Notes under the pieces: generated by a model
The model's database searches: none
Seen by the model: only the letters and a program-made list of their open reading frames with translations
What the model was told of the DNA's origin: nothing
NCBI GenBank assembly: GCA_944384905.1
Contig: CALWVE010000040.1
Coordinates: 60,261-124,260 of the forward strand
Length of the DNA: 64,000 nt
From: an uncultured Clostridia bacterium
GTDB lineage: Bacteria; Bacillota; Clostridia; Oscillospirales; Acutalibacteraceae
Reading direction: 5' to 3'
Translations under genes and position numbers: made by a program
Shown: piece by piece, positions 18,423 to 28,079 of the stretch
How positions within the stretch are numbered: position 1 is the first letter of the stretch
Layout of the letters: each line of letters opens with the position of its first letter

Positions 18423-18905
18423 TTACAGAGCGTCAAAACCGGCGACGATTGCATCGGTGGTGGCTTCGCTGCTCATCACCAGCAGGATCGTGTTACCGCG
18501 CTGACGGACAACCGTCTTTTCGGCTTCTACACAGATCCATTTAGCCGGATTTGCCTTGGATTCGATATCGGCGGCCACCTGTGCGGCATCCGTTCCATCC
18601 GGAACGCGCACCAGCACCACACTATGGGCGATGGAACCGATCAGGGAATCGGCCGTCACGCCTTCATAACCTTCGACATACGGAATAAACGTATAGAATT
18701 CAAAGTTTTCAGCCGTCAATTCGGTCACTTCATACATCGGCAGTTCGCCGGCATCCTTCAGAATAGCGTTTGCAATATCCGTAAGAGACATGTCTGCTAC
18801 CGGGTCTTTGGAAGCGGCCTGGGAAGAACCCGAGCCGCCGTTACCGGCACAAGCCGTCAACGGAATCAACAGCAGAGCACAAAGCAGAGCAATCCATTTT
18901 TTCAT
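18423..18905 (-). CDS. DUF4358 lipoprotein
   Basis: Predicted surface lipoprotein of 160 residues. The signal peptide MKKWIALLCALLLIPLTAC ends in lipobox LTAC, followed by a Gly/Ser linker and a compact C-terminal domain. I recognise it as DUF4358-like, a family commonly found beside MBOAT and DHHW genes in Firmicutes. The ATG at 18903-18905 gives a clean signal peptide, while the longer open frame would place 31 basic residues ahead of it. Function is unknown; an accessory role in surface polymer O-acylation is inferred only from neighbourhood. Confidence 0.78.
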   Translation of the reverse strand: MKKWIALLCALLLIPLTACAGNGGSGSSQAASKDPVADMSLTDIANAILKDAGELPMYEVTELTAENFEFYTFIPYVEGYEGVTADSLIGSIAHSVVLVRVPDGTDAAQVAADIESKANPAKWICVEAEKTVVRQRGNTILLVMSSEATTDAIVAGFDAL

Positions 18906-18980
18906 TTTTCTTTTTCCTTTCTTGTTGTGCGGTTTTTTCAGTTTTCCCGCTTTTTTAAAATTTATTGAAAAACAGACAGT

Positions 18981-19046
18981 AATTGCCCGCCTGCGCAAAC
19001 AGGGGGTCGGGAAAATCCCGGCTCTCCGCCGTACAGGCGGGCAATT
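18981..19046 (-). terminator. Long terminator hairpin after htpG
   Basis: AATTGCCCGCCTG pairs perfectly with CAGGCGGGCAATT, enclosing a second small hairpin (GCCGGGATTTTCCCGAC). A GTTTTTC stretch follows on the minus strand. The size (66 bases) is unusual for a simple terminator. Confidence 0.65.
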
Positions 19047-19064
19047 CGTTTCTGTTCTTAAATT

Positions 19065-20954
19065 TTACACCATCAGGCTGCAAATACCGTTGCTGAATGC
19101 AACCGGATCATCGAGCTTCATGCCTTCCATCAGCAGTGCCTGATCGTACAAAAGCCCCGTATACAGCTTCAGTTTGTCGGGATCTTTTTCGCGCAGTGCG
19201 CACAGTGTAGCAAACACCGGATGAGAAGCATTGATTTCCAAAACACGCTCAGCCTTCACCTGATTGTTTTCGGCGCCGGGCATGGAGTTGAGCACCTTTT
19301 CCATTTCCAGCGTGATCTGGCCCTTGGTGGTGATGCATACCGGATGGCTCTTCAGGCGATTCGAAAGCGAAACTTCCTTTACCTTATCGCCCAGCACATC
19401 TTTCATGGCGTCCAGCACATCCTGATGCTCTTCCATCAGCTTTTTGATAGCTTCCTTTTCCTCATCGGTATCCAGATCGAGATCATCGGCGCAGATATTT
19501 TTGAAGTTTTTCTCTTCATACGTGCCGAGCATCTTGATGGCGAATTCATCCACATTATCGGTGAAGCACAGAATCTCATAGCCTTTGTCGCGCAGCAGTT
19601 CCGTCTGCGGCAGGGCTTCGATCTGGGCAATGTTTTCGCCACAAGCATAGTAGATATCTTTCTGCCCTTCCTTCATGCGGGAAACATACTCGCCGAGTGT
19701 CACCATCTTCTTTTCGGAAGAAGAATAGAACAGTACCAGATCCTTGAGCAGTTCTTTGTGTGCGCCGTATTCGGCATACAGGCCGTATTTCAGCTGCAAG
19801 CCGAAATTCTTGAAGAACGCTTCATAAGCTTCACGGTCGTTGCGCAGCATCGTGAGCAGTTCGGATTTGATTTTCTTCTCAATGCGTCCGGCAATCAGCT
19901 TGAGCTGACGGTCGTGCTGAAGCATTTCACGCGAAATATTGAGCGAAAGATCCTGCGAATCTACCAGACCACGCACAAAGCTGAAGTGGTCGGGCAGCAA
20001 ATCGGCGCATTTATCCATAATCATCACGCCGCTCGCATACAGCTGCAAACCTTTTTCATACTCTTTGGAATAATAATCCATCGGCGCATGAGATGGGATA
20101 AACAGCAGCGCGTTATAGGTAGCCGTACCTTCGGCGGAAGAATGGATCACACGGGCGGGATCTTCCCAGTCGAAGAATTTTTCTTTATAGAAGCGGTTGT
20201 ATTCTTCGGGGGTAATTTCATTCTTATTCTTCTTCCAAAGCGGAACCATGCTGTTCAGGGTTTCCGTTTCGGTGTAGGTTTCGTATTCGTCTTTGCTGCC
20301 TTCCTTCAGGCGGCTGCGCTCCATATCCATGCGGATCGGGTAGCGGATATAATCGGAATACTTCTTCACCAGCATGCGCAGGCGATAGCAATCGAGGTAT
20401 TCGTCGTAGTTTTCCTCTTCGGTAGAGGGCTTGATATGCAGCACAATCTCGGTGCCGTGAGTTTCCTTTTCGGCATCGGAAACCGTATAGCCTTCCACGC
20501 CGGAAGATTCCCAGCGAGCGGCCTCGTCGCTGCCATAAGCGCGGCTGGTTACGGTGACATGATCGGCCACCATAAACGCCGAATAGAAACCCACGCCGAA
20601 CTGACCGATGATGTCAACATCTTTGTCGCCGTCTTTTTCGGCCATCTGGCTCTTAAACTGCAGCGAACCGCTCTTGGCGATGACGCCCAGGTTGTTTTCC
20701 AGCTCGTTTTTGGTCATACCGATACCGTTGTCGCGGATGGTAAGCGTACGAGCTTCTTTATCGGGAATCAGGAAAATTTCAAAATCATCGCGGTCCAAAC
20801 CGGTGCTGCCATCCTGCAAAGACTGATAATACAGCTTATCGATGGCGTCGCTGGCGTTGGAAATCAGCTCGCGCAGGAAAATTTCCTTATGGGTATAAAT
20901 GGAATTGATCATCAGATCCAGCAGACGTTTGGATTCTGCCTTAAACTGCTTCAT
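19065..20954 (-). CDS. htpG: Molecular chaperone HtpG (Hsp90)
   Basis: Cytosolic ATP-dependent Hsp90 chaperone, 629 residues. The N-terminal GHKL ATPase domain shows [13 protein letters not shown], the IRDNGIGMT loop and [13 protein letters not shown]. The middle domain includes NISREMLQ, and a C-terminal dimerisation domain follows. I take the ATG at 20952-20954 ([15 protein letters not shown]), the normal family start. An upstream ATG nine codons earlier is in frame but has the ribosome site inside its coding part. No CIRCE element is visible in the 127-base upstream gap, so heat control, if any, is by another route. Confidence 0.95.
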   Translation of the reverse strand: MKQFKAESKRLLDLMINSIYTHKEIFLRELISNASDAIDKLYYQSLQDGSTGLDRDDFEIFLIPDKEARTLTIRDNGIGMTKNELENNLGVIAKSGSLQFKSQMAEKDGDKDVDIIGQFGVGFYSAFMVADHVTVTSRAYGSDEAARWESSGVEGYTVSDAEKETHGTEIVLHIKPSTEEENYDEYLDCYRLRMLVKKYSDYIRYPIRMDMERSRLKEGSKDEYETYTETETLNSMVPLWKKNKNEITPEEYNRFYKEKFFDWEDPARVIHSSAEGTATYNALLFIPSHAPMDYYSKEYEKGLQLYASGVMIMDKCADLLPDHFSFVRGLVDSQDLSLNISREMLQHDRQLKLIAGRIEKKIKSELLTMLRNDREAYEAFFKNFGLQLKYGLYAEYGAHKELLKDLVLFYSSSEKKMVTLGEYVSRMKEGQKDIYYACGENIAQIEALPQTELLRDKGYEILCFTDNVDEFAIKMLGTYEEKNFKNICADDLDLDTDEEKEAIKKLMEEHQDVLDAMKDVLGDKVKEVSLSNRLKSHPVCITTKGQITLEMEKVLNSMPGAENNQVKAERVLEINASHPVFATLCALREKDPDKLKLYTGLLYDQALLMEGMKLDDPVAFSNGICSLMV

Positions 20955-21081
20955 GATACAAAACGCATCCTTTCTATGCAAAGGGCGCTTTAGCCCTTCG
21001 TCTTTCTGTACATTTTGTTATTGTAGCCTTCGTTTTTGACAAAACCTGTACAAAAAGATGAACACACTGTGAACAAGAATC

Positions 21082-21615
21082 TTAGCGGGACTCGAACAAA
21101 TTACCGCCCGCGGCATCAATCGCCACAATCAGCGGGAAATTTTCTACAACCAGCCGCTTCACCGATTCACAGCCCAAATCTTCATAGGCAATCACTTCAA
21201 GCGACTTCACACACTGAGCCGCCAGAGCACCTGCCCCACCGATAGCGCACAGATACACGCCGTTGTTGCGGCGGATTGCGTCACACACAGCCGCGCTGCG
21301 CGGACCTTTGCCGATCATGCAGGCCAGCCCGCGGTCGAGCATTTCGGGCGCGAAAACATCCATGCGGCTGCTGGTCGTGGGGCCGCAGGAACCAATCGGC
21401 AGACCTTCCGGTGCAGGCGTAGGCCCGGCATAGTAAACGGCCGCGCCTTTCCAGTCAAACGGCAGCGCTTCACCGGCTTCCAGCGCGGCAAACATACGCT
21501 TGTGTGCGGCATCGCGCGCCGTATAGATCACGCCGGAAAGCAGCACACGGTCACCGGCGCGAAGCGAACCGGCCATTTCCGCCAGCTGATCGGTATGAAT
21601 GGATAGCTCTTTCAT
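21082..21615 (-). CDS. Fumarate hydratase / L(+)-tartrate dehydratase type, beta subunit (class I)
   Basis: C-terminal-type subunit of a two-subunit iron-sulfur hydro-lyase that interconverts fumarate and malate or dehydrates tartrate. The 177-residue protein has the family features AGDRVLLSGVIYTARDAAHKR, YAGPTPAPEG and IGSCGPTTSSRMD. The start at 21613-21615 follows GGAGG by eight bases. The alpha subunit, which carries the Fe-S ligands, is normally encoded immediately upstream, but here the neighbours are ftsZ and htpG. The alpha gene must be elsewhere or absent. Choosing between fumarase and tartrate dehydratase is not possible from this subunit alone. Confidence 0.85.
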   Translation of the reverse strand: MKELSIHTDQLAEMAGSLRAGDRVLLSGVIYTARDAAHKRMFAALEAGEALPFDWKGAAVYYAGPTPAPEGLPIGSCGPTTSSRMDVFAPEMLDRGLACMIGKGPRSAAVCDAIRRNNGVYLCAIGGAGALAAQCVKSLEVIAYEDLGCESVKRLVVENFPLIVAIDAAGGNLFESR

Positions 21616-21625
21616 CGCTGTTCCT

Positions 21626-21677
21626 CCAAAAAAATCGGACGGATGAGATGCCTGTACGCAGGCCATCCCATACGTCC
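21626..21677 (-). terminator. Rho-independent terminator of ftsZ
   Basis: GGACGTATGGGATGGCCTG pairs with CAGGCATCTCATCCGTCC around a CGTA loop, followed by ATTTTTTT on the minus strand. It separates ftsZ from the fumarase beta gene. Confidence 0.85.
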
Positions 21678-21696
21678 AATCTTGTATAGCCGGAAA

Positions 21697-22779
21697 TTAT
21701 TTACGATCCTTGAAGATATTCATGATATCGTCAAACGTGGAATCATCAAAATCAACGGACTTCTGCGTTTCTTCGGGCTTGGCCTCAGCCGGAGCAGCAG
21801 CTTTCACAGCTTCTGCACCAACAGCCGGGAAACCAGTAGCAATAACCGTTACGATCATCTCGTCCTCGAGAGAATCATCAAAGGCAGCACCCCAGATGAT
21901 GTTCGCATCTTCATGCGCACGATCGGAAATGATCTGAGAAGCAGCATCGATTTCGTCCAGAGCGATATCCGGAGAAGAAGTGATGTTGATGATAACACCC
22001 TTGGCGCCGTTGATCGCGGTCTCCAGCAGCGGGCTGGAAATAGCGGCATTGGCAGCCTGTTCGGCCTTGTCGCGGCCGGAAGCACGGCCCACACCCATGT
22101 GTGCATAACCGGCATCCTGCATAACAGACTTAACGTCTTCAAAGTCGAGGTTAACAATACCCGGAACCTGAATCAGGTCGGAAATGCTCTGTACACCCTG
22201 ACGCAGCACATCGTCTGCGATTTCAAAGGCATTGGCCAGCGTAATGCGCTGTTCGCTGACGAGCTTCAGACGTTCGTTCGGGATCACAACCAGAGAGTCT
22301 ACATTTTCGCGCAGAGCAGCAATACCCTTTTCGGCCTGCTCCATGCGGCGCTTGCCTTCAAAAGCAAACGGCTTCGTTACGATACCAACGGTGAGGGCAC
22401 CGAGTTCGCGGGCAACCTTAGCCACGATCGGAGCAGCACCCGTACCGGTACCGCCGCCCATACCAGCGGTAATAAACACCATATCAGCGCCACGCAGCGT
22501 AGCCTGGATCAGTTCGCGGCTTTCTTCGGCAGCTTTCGCGCCTACTTCCGGCTTGGAACCGGCGCCGCGGCCCTGCGTATTCTTTTCACCGATCTGTACT
22601 TTCTGAGAAGCTTTCGAACGGGACAAAGCTTGCTTGTCCGTGTTCATGCAAATAAATTCAACGCTTCGAATACCGATGGTAGCCATGCGATTCACGGCGT
22701 TCCCACCGCCGCCGCCCACACCGACGACCTTAATAATCTGAGGGGCTTCTTCCAACTGTGTATCGATCTCGAAAGGCAT
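21697..22779 (-). CDS. ftsZ: Cell division protein FtsZ
   Basis: Tubulin-like GTPase that forms the division ring. The 360-residue protein has [13 protein letters not shown] near residues 20-32 and the tubulin signature GGGTGTG at 108-114. A T7-type NLDFEDV segment and a variable linker of about 40 residues precede the C-terminus. The extreme C-terminus reads [14 protein letters not shown] rather than the usual IPxFL-type peptide that binds FtsA, and no ftsA lies in this cluster. An AAGGAGG site precedes the ATG, and the gene has its own promoter and terminator. Confidence 0.96.
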   Translation of the reverse strand: MPFEIDTQLEEAPQIIKVVGVGGGGGNAVNRMATIGIRSVEFICMNTDKQALSRSKASQKVQIGEKNTQGRGAGSKPEVGAKAAEESRELIQATLRGADMVFITAGMGGGTGTGAAPIVAKVARELGALTVGIVTKPFAFEGKRRMEQAEKGIAALRENVDSLVVIPNERLKLVSEQRITLANAFEIADDVLRQGVQSISDLIQVPGIVNLDFEDVKSVMQDAGYAHMGVGRASGRDKAEQAANAAISSPLLETAINGAKGVIINITSSPDIALDEIDAASQIISDRAHEDANIIWGAAFDDSLEDEMIVTVIATGFPAVGAEAVKAAAPAEAKPEETQKSVDFDDSTFDDIMNIFKDRK

Positions 22780-22857
22780 ATGTCTGTTCCTCCTTAAATT
22801 TTATCTACACCCAAACCTTTATTTGGCCGCGATTTCATCATAATATGAGATATTAAT

Positions 22858-22886
22858 AAAGTATCACATTTTCTGCAAAATTTCAA
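22858..22886 (-). promoter_or_regulatory. Predicted ftsZ promoter
   Basis: TTGAAA at 22881-22886 and TACTTT at 22858-22863 on the minus strand with a 17-base spacer. A TG dinucleotide one base before the -10 fits an extended -10 promoter. Placed between ftsQ and ftsZ, it would give ftsZ expression independent of the upstream cluster. Confidence 0.5.
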
Positions 22887-22922
22887 GGATTACTTTCTAA
22901 AAAAATCAAAAGTATCCTACTT

Positions 22923-24269
22923 TTACACATCCGGTTCTTCTTCCGACACATCGGGTTCGCTTTCGGAAGTCGTTTCCTCCCATAAATCGGAACTTGTGTC
23001 TTCCGAAGTCTCTGATTCCTCTAATACGGAAGAAGTCTCTTCGTCCGGTTCATGCGTGGTTCCGCCGCCTTCCGGCTCGGAAGACGTTGTCAGGTTTTCG
23101 TCCTGAGAGGAATCCGGCTGCGAAGAAGAATCAGACGAAGACGAAGAAGATGTGCCGGGCGTTTGGCTTACCGCCGATTCGTTGGTAAAGTAAGCCTTGT
23201 TGTTGGCACGCACCAGCGAAAGATCCAGCACACCGCGGTCGTTTTTATCCAGTCCGTCCCCGTCTGCGCCGGTTACAATGCGCATGCCGAAACGGATTTT
23301 ATAAGCCAGATTGGACGGGCTTCCCAAACGCATGGTGATCCGTCCGTCATACAACATCGTGATATCATAAACATCCGTAAAATCTATACTGTTGATGCCG
23401 GTAAAGTTTTCCTCGGCAAGCGTTGCGGAAATTTCCTGATACGCTTCGGCAGCGGTTTCATCCTGAATGACAATCTGCTTTGCGGGTTCCGTCGATTCCA
23501 GCTGCAAGCCTTTTACGCAGAACATGCCTTCCGGCAGCGTGTTGCTCACTTCCAGAATGCGCCCGGCATCGCTGACCAGCAAATAGCGTCCACCGATATC
23601 AAAGGCCCGCGTTGCAACGGCTTCTTCCACATAAATTTCCACCGTATCGGGCAGATGGCGCCGAACCTCTACTTTACCCAAATATGGGAACAGCGCATCC
23701 ACAGCCGAAGCCGAACGGCCGGTGTTCACAAGCAACAGGTTGTCCTCTGTGGTGATGCCGGCAGCGGTACGGATTTCGTCTGCGCTGTACCGCGTCTCGC
23801 CCGTCACTTTGATGGTATCGACCTGGAACAGCACTTTGGCGCCGAAAATAACGCCCGCCGTTAAAGCGGCGAAAAACAGCACAAAGCCGGTCACCATAAA
23901 AATACGGCGACGGCGGCGGTAACGCTCAAATTTTTCCTTGCGTCGGGTGCTATCTGTTTTATGAACCGTCTTGCCCGGTTCCACTTTGCGCGGCTGCTCA
24001 TTGCGGGCATAGTCCTCGGGCTTAGAGGGCGTGCGTTTACGTTTAACGGGGGTAGGGGAAACTTTCCGTTCCTTAATTTTCATAGCGGCTTTTTCTTCTG
24101 TGCGCACCCGGCGGCGCTGCTGCGTACGTTCGGAAGTACGCGGCTGCTCCGGTGTGCGCACGGTTTTGCGCCCGGCGGCAGGATCGGCAGTGCGACGGGA
24201 AGCCGCCTGCTTCTTCTTTCCGACAGGGCGCACCTCCCGGCTGACCGTGCGCCGTTTACGATCGTCCAT
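22923..24269 (-). CDS. ftsQ: Cell division protein FtsQ/DivIB with extended tails
   Basis: Bitopic divisome protein of 448 residues, longer than the usual 250-300. Residues 1-122 are extremely basic and low in complexity. A transmembrane helix spans about 123-148, and a POTRA domain begins at FQVDTIKVTGETRYSADEI (149 onward), followed by the FtsQ beta domain. The last 75 or so residues are a Ser/Glu/Asp-rich acidic tail. It links the early divisome to FtsI and FtsW. It lies downstream of murA in the dcw cluster and 143 bases before ftsZ. Confidence 0.88.
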   Translation of the reverse strand: MDDRKRRTVSREVRPVGKKKQAASRRTADPAAGRKTVRTPEQPRTSERTQQRRRVRTEEKAAMKIKERKVSPTPVKRKRTPSKPEDYARNEQPRKVEPGKTVHKTDSTRRKEKFERYRRRRRIFMVTGFVLFFAALTAGVIFGAKVLFQVDTIKVTGETRYSADEIRTAAGITTEDNLLLVNTGRSASAVDALFPYLGKVEVRRHLPDTVEIYVEEAVATRAFDIGGRYLLVSDAGRILEVSNTLPEGMFCVKGLQLESTEPAKQIVIQDETAAEAYQEISATLAEENFTGINSIDFTDVYDITMLYDGRITMRLGSPSNLAYKIRFGMRIVTGADGDGLDKNDRGVLDLSLVRANNKAYFTNESAVSQTPGTSSSSSSDSSSQPDSSQDENLTTSSEPEGGGTTHEPDEETSSVLEESETSEDTSSDLWEETTSESEPDVSEEEPDV

Positions 24270-24341
24270 TCCCGTTCACCTCCTGGTTTTTCTGCATAAG
24301 ATCAATCTCCTGTTTCGAAGTCAATTTCCTTTTTCAATATT

Positions 24342-25595
24342 TTATTCCATCCACGCCGGAATTCCAACCGCCGACAAACTTTTTTCCAAAGATTCATAGC
24401 CGCGCTCAATAAGTTCCGCATGTTCAATCGCGGTTTGCCCGTATGCCGCCGCACCGGCCACCGCCAGCGCCGCGCCGCCGCGCAGATCCCGCGCACAGAC
24501 GCGCGTGCCAAACAGACGGCGAACGCCTTCCACAACGGCCACTTTGCCTTCCGTGCGGATGTTGGCCCCCATACGCAAAAGTTCGGGCGCATGCTTATAG
24601 CGGCACTCAAAAATATTTTCGACAAACAAGCTGGTTCCCCGCGCCAGACAGGTCATCGCCATCAGCGGGGCCTGCGCATCGGTTGGAAAACCGGGATACG
24701 GCATCGTACGCACCGGCGAAACCGCCCGAAGCACAGCGGGCGCTTTCAGCGTAATCGTATCGTATGTGCAGCGGATCCGGCATCCGGCTTCCTCCAAAAC
24801 GGGAAGCACCGGAACCAAATGTGCCGGCTGCGCGCCGGTCAAACAGATTTCGCCGCCCGTAGCGGCAGCCGCCGAAAGAAACGTGGCCGCCCAAATGCGG
24901 TCCGGAATCACGCGGTGAACCGCGCCGTGCAGCGGGCGTCCGCCTTCGATACAAAGCGTGCTTTCCCCCGCGCCGCCGATTTTAGCTCCGCATTCCTGCA
25001 AAAAATCGGCCAGATCCACAATTTCCGGCTCACGCGCCGCGTTTTTGATCGTGGTGATTCCTTTTGCGCATACGGCCGCCAACATGATGTTTTCGGTCGC
25101 CCCTACGCTGGGAAACGGCAGCACAATATCGGCGCCGGTCAGCCCCTGCGGCGCGCTGCAGCAAAGCCGTCCGCCCGATTCTTCAATCACGGCGCCCAGC
25201 TTTTTCAGGGCGGCAATATGTAGATCGATCGGCCTGGCTCCGATCTCGCAGCCGCCCGGAAACGTCAGCTCGGCCCGGCCGGTCCGCCCCAGTACGGGTC
25301 CCAGAAAAACGATACTGGAACGCAATTCCCGCATCAATTCATCGGGAATTTCGCTTGTCACCACGTCTTCTGCATTCACCGCTATTTTTCCTTCGTCCGC
25401 CACGCATCGACAGCCCAGGCTGCGCAGAATCTCACAGCAGGCCGTTACGTCGGAAAGCGCGGGACAATTTTCAAGAACCGTTTCCCCTTTGCAAAGCAGG
25501 GTTGCTGCCAAAAGCGGCAGCGTGCTGTTTTTGGAGCCCTGCACAGGAATGGAACCTTCCATCCGGGCGGGTCCCTGGATCATCAGGCAAGCCAC
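24342..25595 (-). CDS. murA: UDP-N-acetylglucosamine 1-carboxyvinyltransferase
   Basis: First committed step of peptidoglycan synthesis: transfer of enolpyruvate from PEP to UDP-GlcNAc in the cytoplasm. The 417-residue protein shows Lys22 (GSKNSTLPLL) and the catalytic loop with Cys116 in GGCEIGARPIDLH, the residue alkylated by fosfomycin in the family. The start is a GTG at 25593-25595 after an AGAGGTG site; an ATG four codons inside is too far from it. It lies between murG and ftsQ. Confidence 0.93.
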   Translation of the reverse strand: MACLMIQGPARMEGSIPVQGSKNSTLPLLAATLLCKGETVLENCPALSDVTACCEILRSLGCRCVADEGKIAVNAEDVVTSEIPDELMRELRSSIVFLGPVLGRTGRAELTFPGGCEIGARPIDLHIAALKKLGAVIEESGGRLCCSAPQGLTGADIVLPFPSVGATENIMLAAVCAKGITTIKNAAREPEIVDLADFLQECGAKIGGAGESTLCIEGGRPLHGAVHRVIPDRIWAATFLSAAAATGGEICLTGAQPAHLVPVLPVLEEAGCRIRCTYDTITLKAPAVLRAVSPVRTMPYPGFPTDAQAPLMAMTCLARGTSLFVENIFECRYKHAPELLRMGANIRTEGKVAVVEGVRRLFGTRVCARDLRGGAALAVAGAAAYGQTAIEHAELIERGYESLEKSLSAVGIPAWME

Positions 25596-25674
25596 ATGTC
25601 AACACCTCTTCCGTCTCGCTTCCTACTACTCTTTCATAGTATGAAACAAGAGGAAAATGGGTGATACACGGGCT

Positions 25675-26793
25675 TTATCGGCCCAAAACCTCGCAGATGA
25701 TCTGATAAATCCGCTCGTTGGTATCAAGAATCGCCATCGCGCGCGCGTTGCGGCTCAAGGTTTCAATCGCGCCAGGTGTTTCGCACAAGGCGTCCACCAC
25801 TTCGCAAAGCTTGGCTCCGGTCAGATCTTTTTCTTCGATAATTTTCGCGGCATCGCGGCGAACCAGCGCCATCGCGTTATGATACTGATGATTTTCCGCC
25901 ACATTCGGGGACGGGATCAAAACAGCCGCTTTGCCCGTGGCCTGAATCTCACTGAGCGAAATTGCGCCCGCACGGGAGATGACAACATCAGCCGCGGCAT
26001 AGCATTCATTCATGTTATTGATATATTCGCGGATATCGAGCTGCGGATTTTTCTTGAGATCCACGCCCTTTTCGGCCAGCAGATCCGGCATCCAGCGGCC
26101 ATACTGCCCATAGGCATGAATATGCTGATACTTTTTCGTCTCGCAACTATGCGCAATCAAATCGGCAACCGCTTCGTTGACGCGCCGTGCGCCCAGACTG
26201 CCGCCTGTGGAAAGGATCACCGGACGCTCATCCAGACCCAGCGCCTTGCGCGCCGCCGCACGGTCCGCACGCAGAATTTCGGCGCGGATCGGATTGCCCG
26301 TCAACACACAGTTATCCGTGCGCTTCAGATATTTTTTGGCGTCTTCCACGGCCAGCATCACGCGGCGGGCTTTGGGCGCCAGCGCCTTGGTCGTCATGCC
26401 GGGATAGGCGTTCTGCTCATGGATGATGCAGGGAATCCCCATTTTCATTGCCATACGGATCACCGGGCCGCTGACATAGCCGCCCGTACCCACACAGATA
26501 TCCGGTTTGAATTCTTTCAGAATCTTCTTCGCTTCGGAAGAAGCCGTGAACATCCGGACAACCGTCTGTGCGTTGCGGCGGATATTATCCAGGCTCAGCT
26601 TGCGCTGAAAACCGGAGATCGTAATGGTTCTGAATTCAAAACCGGCAGCGGGAACCAGCCGTTCCTCCATGCCGCCTTTGTTGCCCACATACAAAATCTG
26701 GGCGTCGGGTTCCTTTTCACGAACGGTACCCGCAATAGCCAAAGCGGGATTGATATGCCCGCCGGTACCGCCGCCTGTAAACAAAATTCTCAT
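25675..26793 (-). CDS. murG: UDP-GlcNAc:lipid I N-acetylglucosaminyltransferase
   Basis: Peripheral membrane GT28 enzyme that makes lipid II from lipid I. The 372-residue protein begins MRILFTGGGTGGHINPALAI, the glycine-rich loop of MurG. It contains GGSLGARRVN and later SRAGAISLSEIQATGKAAVLIPSP for UDP-GlcNAc binding. I choose the ATG at 26791-26793, nine bases after GAAAGGA. The alternative six codons upstream places the ribosome site inside the coding region. Confidence 0.95.
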   Translation of the reverse strand: MRILFTGGGTGGHINPALAIAGTVREKEPDAQILYVGNKGGMEERLVPAAGFEFRTITISGFQRKLSLDNIRRNAQTVVRMFTASSEAKKILKEFKPDICVGTGGYVSGPVIRMAMKMGIPCIIHEQNAYPGMTTKALAPKARRVMLAVEDAKKYLKRTDNCVLTGNPIRAEILRADRAAARKALGLDERPVILSTGGSLGARRVNEAVADLIAHSCETKKYQHIHAYGQYGRWMPDLLAEKGVDLKKNPQLDIREYINNMNECYAAADVVISRAGAISLSEIQATGKAAVLIPSPNVAENHQYHNAMALVRRDAAKIIEEKDLTGAKLCEVVDALCETPGAIETLSRNARAMAILDTNERIYQIICEVLGR

Positions 26794-26825
26794 CGGGATC
26801 GATCCTTTCAAAGCCGAAAACTCAG

Positions 26826-28043
26826 CTAGGTTTTTTCAATATGAGAGGTACGGGATATCGAAAGCAAAACGCCCATTTCAGCCAGCAAAATCACAAGCGA
26901 TGTACCGCCGGAACTGAAGAACGGCAAGCTGATACCCGTATTCGGAATGGTATTGGTCACAACCATGATATTCAAAACAACCTGCAGACCTGCCTGCATG
27001 GCAATGCCGATTCCCAAAAACATGCCAAATCGATCTTTAGCGGCCAGTGCAATCACAACGCCGCGCCAGATCAGCGCCGAAAACAGCAGAATAATCACCA
27101 GCGCGCCGATAAAGCCCAGCTCTTCACACACGATGGCAAAAATAAAGTCGTTCTGCGGTTCGGGCAGCCAGAGGTATTTCTGGCGGGACTGTCCCAGCCC
27201 CACACCAAACAGCTGGCCGGAACCGATGGCATACAACGACTGCACGGTCTGCCAGGTATCTACGTCCTCCGGCGGATTAAAGGGATTGATCCATCCCTGA
27301 ATACGCAGAAGAGCATAAGAAAACTTGGACGAGAAGAAAACCAGGTAGGCAACAGCCGCGCCGCCTACACCGCCCAAAATGGCGAAATACCGCAGTTTCG
27401 TGCCACCGACGAACATCATCATCATGGCTACCGCGCTGATAATCAATGTACCCGAAACGTGCTTTTCAATAATAACCAGACCGGCAAAAAGACCCAAAAT
27501 AATGGCATACGGCGCAACACCGTAGCGGAATGTATCCATGCGCCGGTAATTGATCGACATCAGATGCGCAAAAATCAGAATGATCGAAAATTTAGCGATT
27601 TCCGAAGGCTGAAATTCGATAAAGCCCAGATTCAGCCAACGGTTGGCGCCGCCGCGGATCGGTGCGATCGGCGTATCGGCAAAAAGCTTTACCGCCGCCA
27701 GCATCAGCAGCACGACAATCATAATCGGATATGCGAATTTATGCAGATGGTGGTAATCGAAATACGAAATTACCAGCATGATGACCGTTCCCAATACGGC
27801 GAAAATTGCTTGGGAACGGATAAAGTAATAGCTGTTGCCGAAGTTTTGCAGCGAATACGCAAAACTGGCGGAAAACAACATGATCAGGCCGATCGCAAGC
27901 AATGTCAGAACCAGGATCAAAAATGGCATATCCACGCCGGCGCGGATCGAAAAGAGACTAAATTTTTTGCGGACTTTTTTCACATGGTGCTTTCCTTCGG
28001 CAGAAGGACTGACGCCCGGCTGACGACGCAGGGATGTTGCCAT
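26826..28043 (-). CDS. ftsW: SEDS peptidoglycan polymerase FtsW
   Basis: Polytopic membrane glycan polymerase that works with the class B PBP in septal wall synthesis. The 405-residue protein has a 40-residue cytoplasmic N-terminus and about ten transmembrane segments. Family motifs include RGGANRWLNLGFIEFQPSEIAK and PFFSSGGTSLV. I call FtsW rather than RodA or SpoVE because it lies between mraY and murG in the dcw cluster. Sequence alone does not separate these close paralogues. Confidence 0.9.
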   Translation of the reverse strand: MATSLRRQPGVSPSAEGKHHVKKVRKKFSLFSIRAGVDMPFLILVLTLLAIGLIMLFSASFAYSLQNFGNSYYFIRSQAIFAVLGTVIMLVISYFDYHHLHKFAYPIMIVVLLMLAAVKLFADTPIAPIRGGANRWLNLGFIEFQPSEIAKFSIILIFAHLMSINYRRMDTFRYGVAPYAIILGLFAGLVIIEKHVSGTLIISAVAMMMMFVGGTKLRYFAILGGVGGAAVAYLVFFSSKFSYALLRIQGWINPFNPPEDVDTWQTVQSLYAIGSGQLFGVGLGQSRQKYLWLPEPQNDFIFAIVCEELGFIGALVIILLFSALIWRGVVIALAAKDRFGMFLGIGIAMQAGLQVVLNIMVVTNTIPNTGISLPFFSSGGTSLVILLAEMGVLLSISRTSHIEKT

Positions 28044-28079
28044 GCGATCCCTCCTTTTCCAAGATCTTTCCCAAGGGGA

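Noticed and set aside
20955..21081. CIRCE or other heat-shock operator before htpG
   Set aside because: No TTAGCACTC-type inverted repeat was found. A GGGC-TAAAGC-GCCC hairpin is present but does not match.
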